Assembly: GCF_029784135.1 (NCBI RefSeq)
Contig: NC_073746.1
Coordinates: forward strand, 110,826,661 to 110,890,660
Length of the DNA: 64,000 bases
DNA from: Toxorhynchites rutilus septentrionalis
Lineage: Eukaryota > Arthropoda > Insecta > Diptera > Culicidae
Direction of reading: 5' to 3'
The notes below the pieces were generated by a model that searched no databases, was not told where the DNA came from, and was given only the letters and a program-made list of their open reading frames with translations. Position 1 is the stretch's first letter; every line of letters starts with the position of its first letter. The translations under genes were made by a program, and so were the position numbers. Shown here one piece after another: positions 1-10,778 of the stretch.

Positions 1-1840
1 ACAACATGTCACAAGCTGGATAGGAAGAAATTTTCCAACTGTGAAAGCTGTGGCGAGTGGCAAACGCAATAGCTAAACAGGAAGGTTTAACCGAACATAT
101 CGAACATAAGATGGAAATATCGAGTGATAACAAAAACACAACACCAAAGGTTCTTTTCAGAACCATCAACATATTCATAAAGAGTAAACAGTAAACTAAT
201 CCATTTTTCAGGTAGATAGGTAGGTATTCACGTAGGAGAAAAAAATAAAACAATATATTTAAAATATATATTTAACAAAAGCTGTCCCCTTTGTATAGTC
301 CTACGTCACTCCGGTTATGTCCCCGACATTACCCACCCGTCTTTTTTTTCTTCTCTTTCTTTCACAGGTTAGGTTCTACAAGGGGAGCAGCATCACCGAT
401 TGGACTGGAATGTTGCTGGGGAAACGACCGAACGAAGGATGAGGACGACTAGGAACGGGACCAAAACACAGGAAAGGACTAGGACAGGACAATTTTCGGC
501 AACCACTGGAATGAACAGAGGACTTAACAAGGATATTCGGGATATTAAGCCAAGAAAACACCAATAGGAAACGGGAAAGGATGGCAGCAGCTATGGACAA
601 TAACTGAAAATAACATCATATAAACGGGAGCATCTGGGACAGGACACTGATTCGGGACTATTCTACAGGATGCGAGCTGGAGGACAGTGACGAACCGGAA
701 CCACAACGATAATAATAACAAGTAACTTATTAAATCTAAATATTTATTAATTTTTACATATTATTTTAGGAACTAAAGTGACGAAAACATAATAAACTAA
801 ACCGAGAGAATTTCTTCGAACAAAAACAAAAATAAACTGGAACGGAAAAATAACGAGAGAACAAAAACAAGCGAAAAAAATATGGAACACAAACAAAGAA
901 AAAACCGTGAGTGACTATATTTTTAAATAAATTAACTAACTAACCTAACTAGATATAAGACTAATACTAGAAAATAAGGGTTAGGGAACTAGGAAAAACT
1001 AATAAACTAATCTACTACTAATTTATACAAGTATTTACAACCCGAGTCGCGTTTTCCACTTGACTCGGTTCCGAAGGTGGAACTCTTGTCTGGTCTTTTC
1101 GTTGGGATTCCCGTTAGTCGTCACTTCGGATACATAGCTTTCAAAACAACTTGATTCTACGGAATCAACCAATCGAGAGGTTTATCAAGTCTCTTCTTCG
1201 GACTGCTCTCTAGTGCTGAGGCGCTCTACTCTTCGTTTCTTCACAAAGTCCACTACTGATTGTTTCAAAAGTCATCATCAGTGCTCGCTTTACGCTTCAC
1301 GGTACCATGACCGCTACTTTGCACAGGTCATAGCTCCGACTCGTTCATTTTCTTCGTGAACTTTGCTACTTTTCCCGGATCAATGTGAGCTCTCAACTCA
1401 GACTTCAAGCAATCTTCCAAAGAATCAACGATTCCTCTATCGACGGGAATCGACGTAGGACTTTCCACATAGGTGTTTTTTTGTTTTTAGTTCCTTCATG
1501 AAAGGTACATAGCTTGAACATCAAACATATACACACGAATATACACATAGGAAGAAGGATTATGGAGAGGCGAACAGAGAAGGATGCCTATCTATCACGT
1601 CTTCTGCCTTGTGTCAACACATTATTGTCCAGATTTCTTTCATTTCTATTATGAACAGTACAACGTTCACAGCTTCGTGTCGTTCTGCCTGCCCACAAAA
1701 CCTTGCATAGGCGCTCAACAATTTCAGAAGCACTGATGCGATTCATGATTTCAACTTCCTCATATCTACTAAAATTTCGAAAACGAGACCATGACACTTG
1801 GAGTGCAAGGATCTGAACGTTGAAACCTCTTTGCCGGCTG
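1..1840. other. AT-rich DNA, no gene recognised
   Basis: No open frame here resembles a known protein. Bases 220-290 and 720-1020 are strongly A/T-rich. At about 284-345 the sequence (tagtcctacgtc followed by ggttatgtccccgac) resembles a reversed end of the Rep-1 dispersed family seen elsewhere in this window, so part of the stretch is probably decayed repeat. Confidence 0.5.
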
Positions 1841-2808
1841 AACGGAGTGGTATGATAATCACTTTATTCAAAAGACAAAATTCCAAGTATTATATGATTG
1901 CTAATTATTGACCCGAAAACTTGTTCAAATAGCTTAAAAATTGGAAATTCATTTACTTGTGATTGCGAAGTAGCATTAGGATGCCGGAAGTGATTTCTTT
2001 TCTGCAGCCGGACTAAACGGTTGCGAAAAACGAAGTATCGATGGTAATTAGATACAGATGGGTGTCATTGACTATAGATTTAATAATTAAGAATAGAAAA
2101 TGTTTGATATGGTGTAGTGGACATTCGCCATTACAGAGAAATCACATTGATGAAAGTAGCATTATAAAAACATTTGTTTACGAATGCCGCAATTGATCGT
2201 CGCTTCAAATTGTTGGGAAGGGGGTATTATTTGTGCTATGTAATTTCGAGGATGAAACCATTCCTTCTATAAGCGGTAATAATTATGTTCCAGATCAACG
2301 GAATGGTATGATAATCATTTTCAACAAAAGATAACATGTTCAAGAGTTATATGCTTGCTGCTCAATGACTCGAAAATTTGTTTATGGCTTAAAAATGGCT
2401 TCTAAAATTAAATCTAAAAATCTGTATATGAACTGGCGCCCGCTCGGAAATCCATTCAGTTGTGATTGGAAAGTGACGGGAAGATGCTCTCGCTCACTCG
2501 CTTAAACACTTCTCTCTCTCCCGATTCCTTTTCTTTTCTGCAGCCGGACCGAACAGTCCCTTCAGCGAAAAACGAAGTGTGGATGACGATTCGATACAGA
2601 TTGTCTTCAAATGGTGACATTCGCGGAGAAAATGAAAAGTTGGATATGGTGTAGAGAATATTCCAAGGTATCAAAGAAACTATATTGTTTGATGAAAGCA
2701 GGAGTTTTAATATCATTTGTGGACGAATGCCACAATCAATCGATGATTCTAATTGGCACAGAGGGGTATATTATTTATGCTGGATATTTTGGAGAAGAAA
2801 TCGATGTT
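1841..2808 (+). repeat. Diverged tandem duplication, unit about 420-510 bp
   Basis: Two head-to-tail copies can be aligned by eye: 1841-2256 and about 2297-2808. Shared landmarks in the same order are ggtatgataatca, cttttctgcagccgga, cgaaaaacgaagt, ttggatatggtgtag or its variant, and acgaatgccacaat with variants. The second copy is longer, with extra sequence around 2395-2445 and 2480-2525. Several small open frames overlap copy 2 (2466-2654, 2611-2820), but the first copy does not keep them open, which argues against coding function. A weaker resemblance to a cttttctgcagcc-like core occurs near 3190-3215. The class of repeat is unknown. Confidence 0.6.
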
Positions 2809-3383
2809 GTTGATGTTTGATTTGCTTGCATTTCTATTACGCTTACATGGTTTTTTGTTCCAAAATTGAGAATTAGCATGCTTACGTTTTTTAAGACAAG
2901 GTGGCTAATCTACGTTCTCCTGATGAAAATCCGAGACTTGTGCATTTGCTCATTTCTTTCTTGTTCTAAAATGTTATGATCCAAGATAATTTAAAAAAAT
3001 GTTGAACCAGAGTTAACCAGGTCAAAAAATGTCGCCTAAAGTATTATTGCCTCTTAAATTTCTGTCATCTATAACCAAGTCTTTCTCAATAACATCCTCT
3101 CTTTAATGCTGTGAGACCACATCTTTGTTAATTTCATATTCGGAATGTTTAATAAAATGAAAAACATATTTATGTAGCTGCTGGACACTTCATTATCTTT
3201 GCAGCCAGAGCGAACCAAGTACATGCTAACTATTAATATAATATTATCACATAACACATTAGTATTTTGTAACGGCTCTTGAGTGATTTGATAAATAGTA
3301 TGTATATTGACTCACTTTTTTGTTGTTGACCAAATAATATCTTAATAAATGAAAAAATAAATGAAATCAAAAATGTATTATAC
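2809..3383. other. No gene; ends in the target site of the LINE copy at 3384
   Basis: AT-rich sequence without a recognisable reading frame. Its last 11 bases, atgtattatac (3373-3383), are the left target-site duplication of the LINE fragment that follows. Confidence 0.5.
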
Positions 3384-3764
3384 GAAGATGAATTGGGTCG
3401 GTGGCTTCACTCGATTATCCCTAAGGTTAGCCTCAAACCATGGTTCAAAAGTCTGGACTTAAGTCGGGACTTTATTCGCACCTTCTCTCGACTCATGTCC
3501 AATCACTGTTCGTTAGACGCGCTACTCTTTCGTTTTAATCTTGCCGATGGCAATATCTGTGCTTGTGGCCAAGGTTACCACGACATCGAACACGTTGTTT
3601 GGTCGTGCGAGGAGTATCTTGTTGCCAGATCGAATTTAGAAAACTCTCTTCGGGCTAGAGGAAGGCAGCCCAATGTACCGGTGAGAGATGTGTTGGCTCG
3701 GTTAGACCTTGATTACATGTCCCAAATATATGTCTTCCTAAAAGCTATCGATCTTCGTGTGTGA
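3384..3764 (+). pseudogene. C-terminal remnant of LINE RT/RNase H protein
   Basis: An uninterrupted 126-codon frame plus stop, corresponding to residues 770-895 of the frame in the larger copy at 48460-51147. It contains the cysteine/histidine cluster CACGQGYHDIEHVVWSC that follows RNase H in this family. It starts at the truncation point without an ATG, so it is a dead fragment. It differs from the larger copy by only a few residues (for example E for V after the WSC motif and R for K further on), which suggests that both insertions are fairly recent and come from closely related source copies. Confidence 0.9.
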
Positions 3765-4143
3765 TTGTCCTTATATCCTTATATTCTCCTTTTCCTTTTC
3801 CTTCGCGAGAAATCAAATCCCTTCTTACTAACAATAGAATAAGGTGAAATGTAAATACATGTTAGATATAAGATAGGCTTAAGAATTGAGTATGATGAAT
3901 GTGAGTGCGAATGTGAGTGTGAACATTGTCAACATATCCTTATATCCCATCCTTTTCCTGAAACAAAATGTCACCCTTCTAAACTCGAGCAAGCCGCGAG
4001 TAATCGGTTCTCTACCTCATTAACATTAGAATTAATAAAAAATGTTTATGTATACTTGTAACTATACAGATAGGAGTTTGGCTCCTTTAAACTTATGTAA
4101 CTGAGCCTGTAAAAATAAACGATTTAATAAAAAAAAAAAAAAA
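3384..4143 (+). mobile_element. I-clade LINE, 5'-truncated copy A
   Basis: A 760-bp insertion carrying only the 3' end of a non-LTR retrotransposon: the last 126 codons of the RT/RNase H protein, a 3' UTR of about 370 bp and a poly(A) run at 4130-4143. It is flanked by an exact 11-bp target-site duplication, atgtattatac, at 3373-3383 and 4144-4154. The body is nearly identical to the 3' part of the larger minus-strand copy at 48079-52017, including the tail gagcctgtaaaaataaac. Severe 5' truncation with a TSD is the signature of target-primed reverse transcription that stopped early. Confidence 0.93.
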
Positions 4144-4154
4144 ATGTATTATAC

Positions 4155-4375
4155 TTGGTTCGTTATGGCTGAACGCAATTTCGAAAAATGCAAATCAGCC
4201 CTCTTAACACGATTTTTCACAGCAGAGTTCTCTATCTTATTTACCAGATTCCGACAACTGTTCCTAAGATCTGTTTCCGAAACAGAAAAAGATTTAAAAA
4301 AAATATTCGGATAAAAAGGAAAAACTGCCTTTTTAAAGAAAACAATCACAATCACTTTTGTAGAATTATTTCGAG
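4155..4375. other. Unique sequence, no gene
   Basis: Flanking DNA between the LINE fragment and the Rep-1 copy. Short frames exist on both strands but none resembles a known family. Confidence 0.4.
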
Positions 4376-5136
4376 AAGCAACGATTCTTCCTTGCCTCAG
4401 CGAAAACAATACATTAATTGGTCATATGTTGCGATTTGTTTCTTTATATCAATGTACGCACTGAGTATTTAACGAGAGACATCTTCCGTACATCGCCATT
4501 AAACAAGCCTCAAACACGCGTCTAATAGATGCACACAGTTGCGGCGATAAAAATTGAAACATCGCGAGAATGACCATTTATGCAAAATCGTTTCTCGACT
4601 CTCGGTCAAAACCGTCAACAAAGCCTGTTGCATCCGAACAGAGCCGATGCACACGAGAGCAAATACGAATGGCAACTTAAAGAATAGAAGGTGGGCTATT
4701 TACATGTACAGGAAATGAACAAGTTCTAAGTTTCGCGCAACGAAAACAAGCAACACACACAAAGCCAAAGTGCAAAACCAGAAAACCAGATCAAGTGAAC
4801 ATTCGCTAGCGTTCACAGCTCGAGGGGAAACATAAAACACAAAACGAGCAGAATAAGCGACCTTTGTTGCTTCAGGCACAGAAAGATTCTGATAATTTCC
4901 CCGTTATTGACAGCTCTGTTCGGAAAAGGACACAAATGGGCAGAACAAATGTATGGGGAAATGGGAATGCTCCCAATTTTTATCAAATTCAACCATATAC
5001 AGACTATGGGATTGTAATCTGTATATCAAACAAAAATCTTGGAAAATTTCCGATTCGATTGGTATGCAAATCGTTAAAATCTGTCGAAGCTAAAATAGTT
5101 ATTAACGTTAACTTTATTTCATAAAAACGTGACCTG
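4376..5136 (+). repeat. Rep-1 dispersed family, copy a
   Basis: Shares ordered blocks with the copies at 54284-55160 and 58494-61105: a block with aattggtcatatg, gagtatttaacgagag and a run of direct-repeat-like hexamers; a block gctcgaggggaaac followed by acaaaacgagcagaataag; the block ctctgttcgg through ggaacaaatgtatgggg; and the 3' block with aactttatttcataaaa and acgtgacctg. The right end is truncated or diverged just after this last block. No protein-coding capacity is evident. Class unknown. Confidence 0.65.
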
Positions 5137-5479
5137 TTCATATTTCGAGATTCAGATTTGGTTACATCTTAATACAATCCGAAAATCTGCTCAATAAGCC
5201 CATGCTTCCGTGAATCGTGGAGCTTTGCCCATCGTCTGGATTCCAAAATATAAGTAACTTACAATTATTCCATCTGATTTCTCTGTTATCGTGAAGTTGG
5301 AAAGATTGTCGGTATTAACATACAACGATTTGGTTTTGTTGGCGTTGCTGCCAGTTAAAAACGAATGAGAATCGATTGGGAAATTTGATGCAAATGTGAT
5401 ATCGGATTGCTTCAGAACAATTTGAATCCATCAGTTCAACTACCCTTACAATATGTACTAACTAATATCTAGAGTGGAT

Positions 5480-5485
5480 TTTATT
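5480..5485 (-). terminator. Poly(A) signal AATAAA of Gas41
   Basis: Read on the minus strand this is AATAAA, beginning 22 bases past the Gas41 stop codon (5507-5509). It would give a very short 3' UTR. No better signal lies closer to the gene. Confidence 0.5.
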
Positions 5486-5506
5486 TCTAACTTACATTCC
5501 AATCAG

Positions 5507-6329
5507 TCATGTTGGGGTTTGCTGACCCTGTACCTTCGCAATTTCCACTTTGAACTTGGCAATCGTCTCCCGCGCCAGTTTCAGCTTGTCTTTCAGTAGC
5601 GTGATTTCCGATTTTACCTTTACCTTAGTCTCAATTATGTTCTCAAGGGATTGTATTTTTTTCTCCTCAACTGAAAACAAAATGTAAATTTTTCATCATA
5701 TTATAATTAATTGTTTGTGATTAACATTCATGAAACTCACAATCCGTATCGTGCTTCCAAACGCCACTCGTAACAGGCTGCACGTTTGTCAGCAACTGCT
5801 GCATAAGCTGCGTTGGCTCTTGGAACACAATCTCCTCGTACTGCTCGGAAACCAGCCCTTTCTTTCCTTCCAGCTGCTGGGTGGACACCTCTCCGTCCAG
5901 GATGGGTGATTGGAAGAGTTTCAGTATGTGGTACATCGTAACCGGTCGCTCGGTGGGGTCATGGAAATGAATCTTTATGACAATCTCAAACTCGCCCCAA
6001 CCGGTTTCGGTTACCTCGAAGGGTGGTTTCGTCACTACCCGGTTCGGATTGGCGTAGCTCTCGTGCAGCTTGAAATGAATCTTCTTCACATACGTGGACA
6101 TATCCTCGTTGTGGTATGGCTTCACGTACACCGTCCACTGATGAGTGTGGCCATCTTCCTCCCGTTTCTTTCCAAAAGACCGGGCAACGTTACCGTAAAC
6201 CAGAGGCTTCACAATCGTCAGTCCCTGTAGCAATGATTAATTTGATATGGATGTCGTAGGGCACAGTATACACTATTTTACCTTCACACGACCACCGGAA
6301 TCTGGACCGAAGTCTGTCGAAATATTCAT
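5507..6329 (-). CDS. Gas41: YEATS domain-containing protein 4 (Gas41), complete three-exon gene
   Basis: Three exons read on the minus strand: 6329-6282 (starts [16 protein letters not shown]), 6224-5741 and 5670-5507, joined by introns of 57 and 70 bp with GT/AG ends (GTAAAA...ACAG and GTGAGT...TTCAG). Phases agree, giving 231 residues; human GAS41 has 227. The YEATS fold covers about residues 17-150, with the signature [15 protein letters not shown] and ETGWGEFEI. By position, H70, S72, Y73 and W92 match the acyl-lysine pocket residues H71, S73, Y74 and W93 known in human GAS41. The last exon encodes a charged helix (about residues 178-226) rich in K/E heptads, the expected C-terminal coiled coil. 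The family reads acetylated or crotonylated histone H3 as a subunit of the SRCAP/SWR1 and Tip60 chromatin complexes in the nucleus; this role is from family knowledge. No frameshift or missing key residue is seen. The ATG at 6329 is chosen because it opens the exon in frame with family-like N-terminal sequence. Confidence 0.95.
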
Positions 6330-6531
6330 ATCGCTCGTTTCCTAACAAAAATGTATAAAAATCCCAATGTGTTCAAAATATCTCACTTGTTCCGATTTGT
6401 ATGTAAACAACGACGACTGGTTTATTTTGACAATTAATGTTTAGCTTTGAAAAAGGGCGTATGCAATATAGAAAGTAATGGCTGCGTGCTTGGTCTCTAT
6501 TAGCATAGACTCAGCTTGTAGAATTGATAAG
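6330..6531. other. Upstream region of Gas41
   Basis: Probable 5' UTR and promoter of the minus-strand Gas41 gene. No TATA box or clear initiator could be singled out by eye. Confidence 0.3.
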
Positions 6532-6651
6532 GGGTCGTCCACATACCACGGGGACAGAAAAGGCACGATTTTAGACACTTCTCTCCCCCTCCGTGGACAA
6601 GCGTGGACATTCCTGATACCCCTTCCATCTTGTCCACTTGGACACCCCTTC
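6532..6651. repeat. Possible short MITE with aaggggt ends
   Basis: The segment begins aaggggtcgtccac and ends tggacaccccttc, so the ends are imperfect inverted repeats (AAGGGGTCGTCC against AAGGGGTGTCC). The inside contains several ccacgtggac-like half sites (gtccac, gtggac). No convincing target duplication is visible, so the assignment is tentative. Confidence 0.35.
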
Positions 6652-9031
6652 ATTTTTTAGAGAGAATCATCTAGAGAATTTTAGAGAGAATAATTGAATT
6701 TTCTATTTCTATTCCATATTTTCTATTGGTAAAAATTTTACCTATTACTATTAAATGGTTTGTTCTCATTTTTTATTTTTATTTTTTACCGAAGCTTTTT
6801 ATTTTTTTTTGCCTGCTGTAGCCTATATGAAAATATCACTCACACACATTTTTATTAAAAGCCGACGCAAGTTTGCTGAGTACTTTGAGTTTTCAATTTG
6901 GTTTGCGGGCGAATTGCCGCTCAAACTTATAGATGTTAGTCAGTGCCTGATTTCTGACACGGTCCATTTAGCAGATCCGCAGATTCATCACAGCTATCAA
7001 GATTAGTGTATCAATGTATTTTCTCTTCTCAGCACACATAAAACTTGGTTGGGTAGTGCATGGCGGCTACAATGAACCTAGTCAGAAGTGAATACCTGCA
7101 GTATCATCGTGATTGATGATTTTATTAACCAATATTTTCTGTACAGCTTCGTTAATCGTGGAAAATATTTGGTTGTCCTGGAAACTCGGGCCGATTTTAT
7201 GAAAAAAATCAAAAGTATCCTTTTTATAGACATGAATTTCTTCGATTATATATGCACCGTTTTGTTTTTTTATGCTGTCTGGTTAGCCACAGTTCTAACA
7301 AGATACTGAAAAAGGGATAATCAAAGGAAGGAATATCTGGAACTACAAAGCATGTTTGCCGAATTGTCAAACAGATTTGACATTGTCCTGGAGGAATTCG
7401 ACCCCCATCATATTGGTTAATTCTGGCCTTAAACTTGCCTCAGAAGTATTCAGGTGCCATGTAGGCACTTGGACAGTTCTCGAACTCCACTGAAAGCTGA
7501 GATTTAGGCACTTAAACAGTTTCTTAAGCCAACTAACAATTGAGATATTGGCATTTTCCGAACAGGGGTGTAAGATAGGGGATTCCATCTGGGAGAGTAG
7601 AAGCTCGTAATAGGATTTTTTTTCCAATCCAATCAGACACAGTGTATAATTTTTTCGGAGCAAAACACGATACGTGTTTTAGTTGTGTTGATGTAGTGAT
7701 TCGCAAATGGAGATGCGTTCAATCAAGTGTTTTTGATCAAATAATATGTAACACATCCATTGCAGCGTTTCACGAAACCATTCTTCACCAGGTGCTAATG
7801 AACGGTTGTTTTATATATCTGCAGTGAATCTGTATTGCAAAAATTACTCAATTAAAAAAAGAGCATCGCTGTTAGGAACACATCTCCACAGATATGGCCC
7901 ATGCATCAAAGAATGTGTCGTTCGCCTTCCATTTTCGCAAACCTCAATAAATAGAAGCGAAGGAGCGGAAGCTGAATCGAAAACCCGCACCTAAAACAAT
8001 AATGTCGTGCTTTTAAAACATTCGACAAAAAAAAATAGGTACAGAGTGTGAATTCGAAATTTTTAAATAATTTTTGAAATTACTTGAAAAATCAGCGCAT
8101 GCATAACGCTATACAATAAAACACGAAAAAATGTTTTGACAATTTTTAAAAATCGATGCATAAAAATTAAATACAATTTCGTTCGTTTTTCATCGAATCA
8201 ACGAATTAATTTTGCACACAATTTATTGGAGTTTCCAAAACTGCCCATCGATTAGCAGTGCTTTCATCATTTATTGAATTATCAGTCGCCGAAAACGATG
8301 AAGCACTTTTTCATTCAAACAAAAATAACGTTGTATTGAAAGGTCCTACAGGAAAGTTCTTGGAATCCAATGAAAGCTGGTTGATAAGGTCAATTGGATT
8401 TTTTGTGTATTTATTTGGCTAAAAGTCTCGAAAAACCTTGAATTAACAGAAAGAAATTGGATTTTTTTGTTCCTATATTTTCATTTACAACATTCACAAA
8501 CAGCAAGATAACAATGTGTCCGTTGTATATTCCAAAACTTGAAGCTTTGAAATTATGTATGTTGGATTTTCACGAAGTTACAGCATTTCAAAAATCACTT
8601 AAAATTTTCAACTTAACACTCTGTTCTTCTAATTTCTTTGTCAAGAATATTATGAAATTGTAACATTCTTCGATAGTGTCTTCGTCCTAGTGGAATGCGT
8701 GATTCTCTCCTATCAATGGAAATAAATCGATCGCTCTCAGTTCATATGGATGAATTTCAGAATACACATTCCAGGGAAGAAGTTCAGCCATATGAAAAAT
8801 ATGGATGTTTGACGCACTCAAGCAGCTCAACCTTTGGACTCACTCACCTCTTTATTTCAGGCCATGAATGACGAGAGATAGCCCATGCCACTCGTGTTAC
8901 TTTATTATGGCTGGCGAATGAGCCTCACTTTTTGAGATTTTAAGTCGTATCCTCATTTACTAACGATTCCTTTGAAAATGGATGCTAAAAAGTAAGTGTG
9001 AGTTTTAAGATTAATTAAATGATTTTTAATA
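6652..9031. other. AT-rich intergenic DNA, no gene recognised
   Basis: About 2.4 kb with many short frames on both strands, none similar to a known protein. A block at about 8936-8995 (gagattttaagtcgt, gtcctcat-like, aaaagtaag) recurs in similar form at about 10228-10295, so part of it is an unclassified repeat. Confidence 0.45.
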
Positions 9032-9780
9032 CGGGGTCTATTGAAAAAATCGCTACTTACGAATTTACGCAGGTTACGTATATTCGATTCTAGATTGTTT
9101 TGTGGAATTATGTTGGTAATTGTGTCTCTCACTTATGCTGACAAGTTCGGCTATTTTGAATGTTCAGTTAATTTTTGACAACTGCTTTTCTTACACGTGT
9201 TTTGGTTCATCTTCGATGTTTGCCTATTGCAAAAATGGTTCAAAGAATCTGTATCAAATTTTGTGTGAAAAACAAAATTAAGTGCGCGAACACATTCCGA
9301 ATCTTGATTGTGACATCTGGTGAACCTACCTTGGAGTAACGTTTATCGTAGTTCGAAAGAATGTTCTTCCGAGAACGAGAGGATGTAAACGACGCATAGC
9401 GTGCCGGAAGCCCTACAACTGAAACCGAATATAAGTAATCCGTGGATATACAAAAATCGTGATACTTTTAGATCAGCTCTTGTAAATAGAGTGGTCCACT
9501 CTATTCCCTTTCAATTAAGTATTTCCATAGCTATAGCCGATTTTGCTTCAGCACTACGAAGGGATTTCTCTGGAGATAGGCAATAGGCAAAAATCTAAGA
9601 TGAACTAAAACATGTGTAAGAAAAGCAGTTGTCAAAAACCAACTGAACATTCAAAATAACCGTACTTGTCAGCATAAGTGAGAGACATGAGTACCAACAC
9701 AATGCCACAAAAAACATCTAGAATCGAATATACGTAACCCGCATAAATTGAAAGTCGCGATACTTTTTGAACAGACCTCG
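9032..9780. mobile_element. Mariner-derived MITE with long terminal inverted repeats, copy 1
   Basis: A 749-bp element flanked by TA (9030-9031 and 9781-9782). The two ends form imperfect inverted repeats of about 190 bp; the right end reversed reads cgaggtctgttcaaaaag, the left end cggggtctattgaaaaaa. Inside the left arm, after about 9234, is a decayed mariner N-terminus (ATGGTTCAAAGAATCTG, then CVKNKIKCA-type residues), and the middle retains remnants resembling REREDVNDA. The catalytic DDE/D region is absent. A second copy of exactly the same length lies at 56975-57723. This is therefore an internally deleted, non-autonomous mariner family rather than a single decayed element. Confidence 0.85.
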
Positions 9781-9902
9781 TATATCGCTAAATGAAAATG
9801 AGTGAGTTTGTCTTATTTACGTTTTTGATATAAATGATGATAATTATTCTTTTGTTTCAAGATTTCGGCAGTTATTCAGGCTTAGCCGAGGAGCAATTGA
9901 AG

Positions 9903-10124
9903 ATGAGGGGCTCAGAATGCAAGGGGTGTAAGTGACTTGATCGATTTCTCTTCATCAACTTTTTATTTAGTTAATAACTCAACTGCAAAAAACGTTCCAA
10001 TTTAAGTTTGCTATAGAATACGATAGATGAGCTTCTGGCCTATCTTCTACATTGTCCAAAAGAGAGAGTCGATGAAGAGAAATCGACCAAATCACTTACA
10101 CCCCTTTCATTCTAAGCCCCTCAT
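9903..10124. mobile_element. MITE of about 220 bp with 50-bp terminal inverted repeats
   Basis: Left end gaggggctcagaatgcaagg (from 9905) and right end, reversed, gaggggcttagaatgaaagg (from 10122) continue in inverted alignment for about 50 bp through gtgtaagtga and tcgatttctcttcatc. The target duplication is unclear. No coding capacity. Family not identified. Confidence 0.8.
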
Positions 10125-10778
10125 ATATTTCGGATACAATCCCCTTTATTCCGCGCGTCGAATGAGATGAGATTGCTCAAGTCACTGCATTCCCGTAGGC
10201 GAATGGTGTGACTTAAGTTTGTCACTAGGTGAGATTTGAAGTCGTGTCCTCATATGTTATCGACTCTGGTATTAAAAAGAAGTTGAAAAGTAAGGTAGCT
10301 CCACAATGAAGCGAGAAACTTTGCAAAATCTCACGTCACTCGCCGCGCAGAATAAGGGGGAATGTGTTCCATGTGTCCCGTGTTCCATCCAACTTTCACA
10401 AGCACTGCTGGTCCTTCAGCTTTAAAATTAGTGGCAGTTTTGAATCTTCTGATTTCTGGTCGTACCAAATTAATGTGATAAAGGAGGAAACTTTTTACTT
10501 GGTATGGCTCAACCAACAGTTCTATCAGTGTTCAATGAAATGATGCCACTTCTGGAAAGAGGCTTATGTAAAAAATGGATCAAATTGGATACAACATTGA
10601 TTAATGAAACAAAGCAACATTTCTTCGACAAAATCAAGATACCCGGGGTAGTAATGGTACTCATAGACTAATTCTAATGCCTACGGAAAATGAACATATG
10701 TACATTTTTTCACTCCAAAACTCACTCATTAGATGCATTCTTTAAACTGTCATAATGCATAATTTGGGAGATGTAATA
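10125..10778. other. No gene recognised
   Basis: Contains the second copy of the short block noted at 8936-8995 (here about 10228-10295). No reading frame resembles a known protein. Confidence 0.4.

Noticed and set aside
5910..6230. 106-codon plus-strand frame
   Set aside because: Antisense of Gas41 exon 2.
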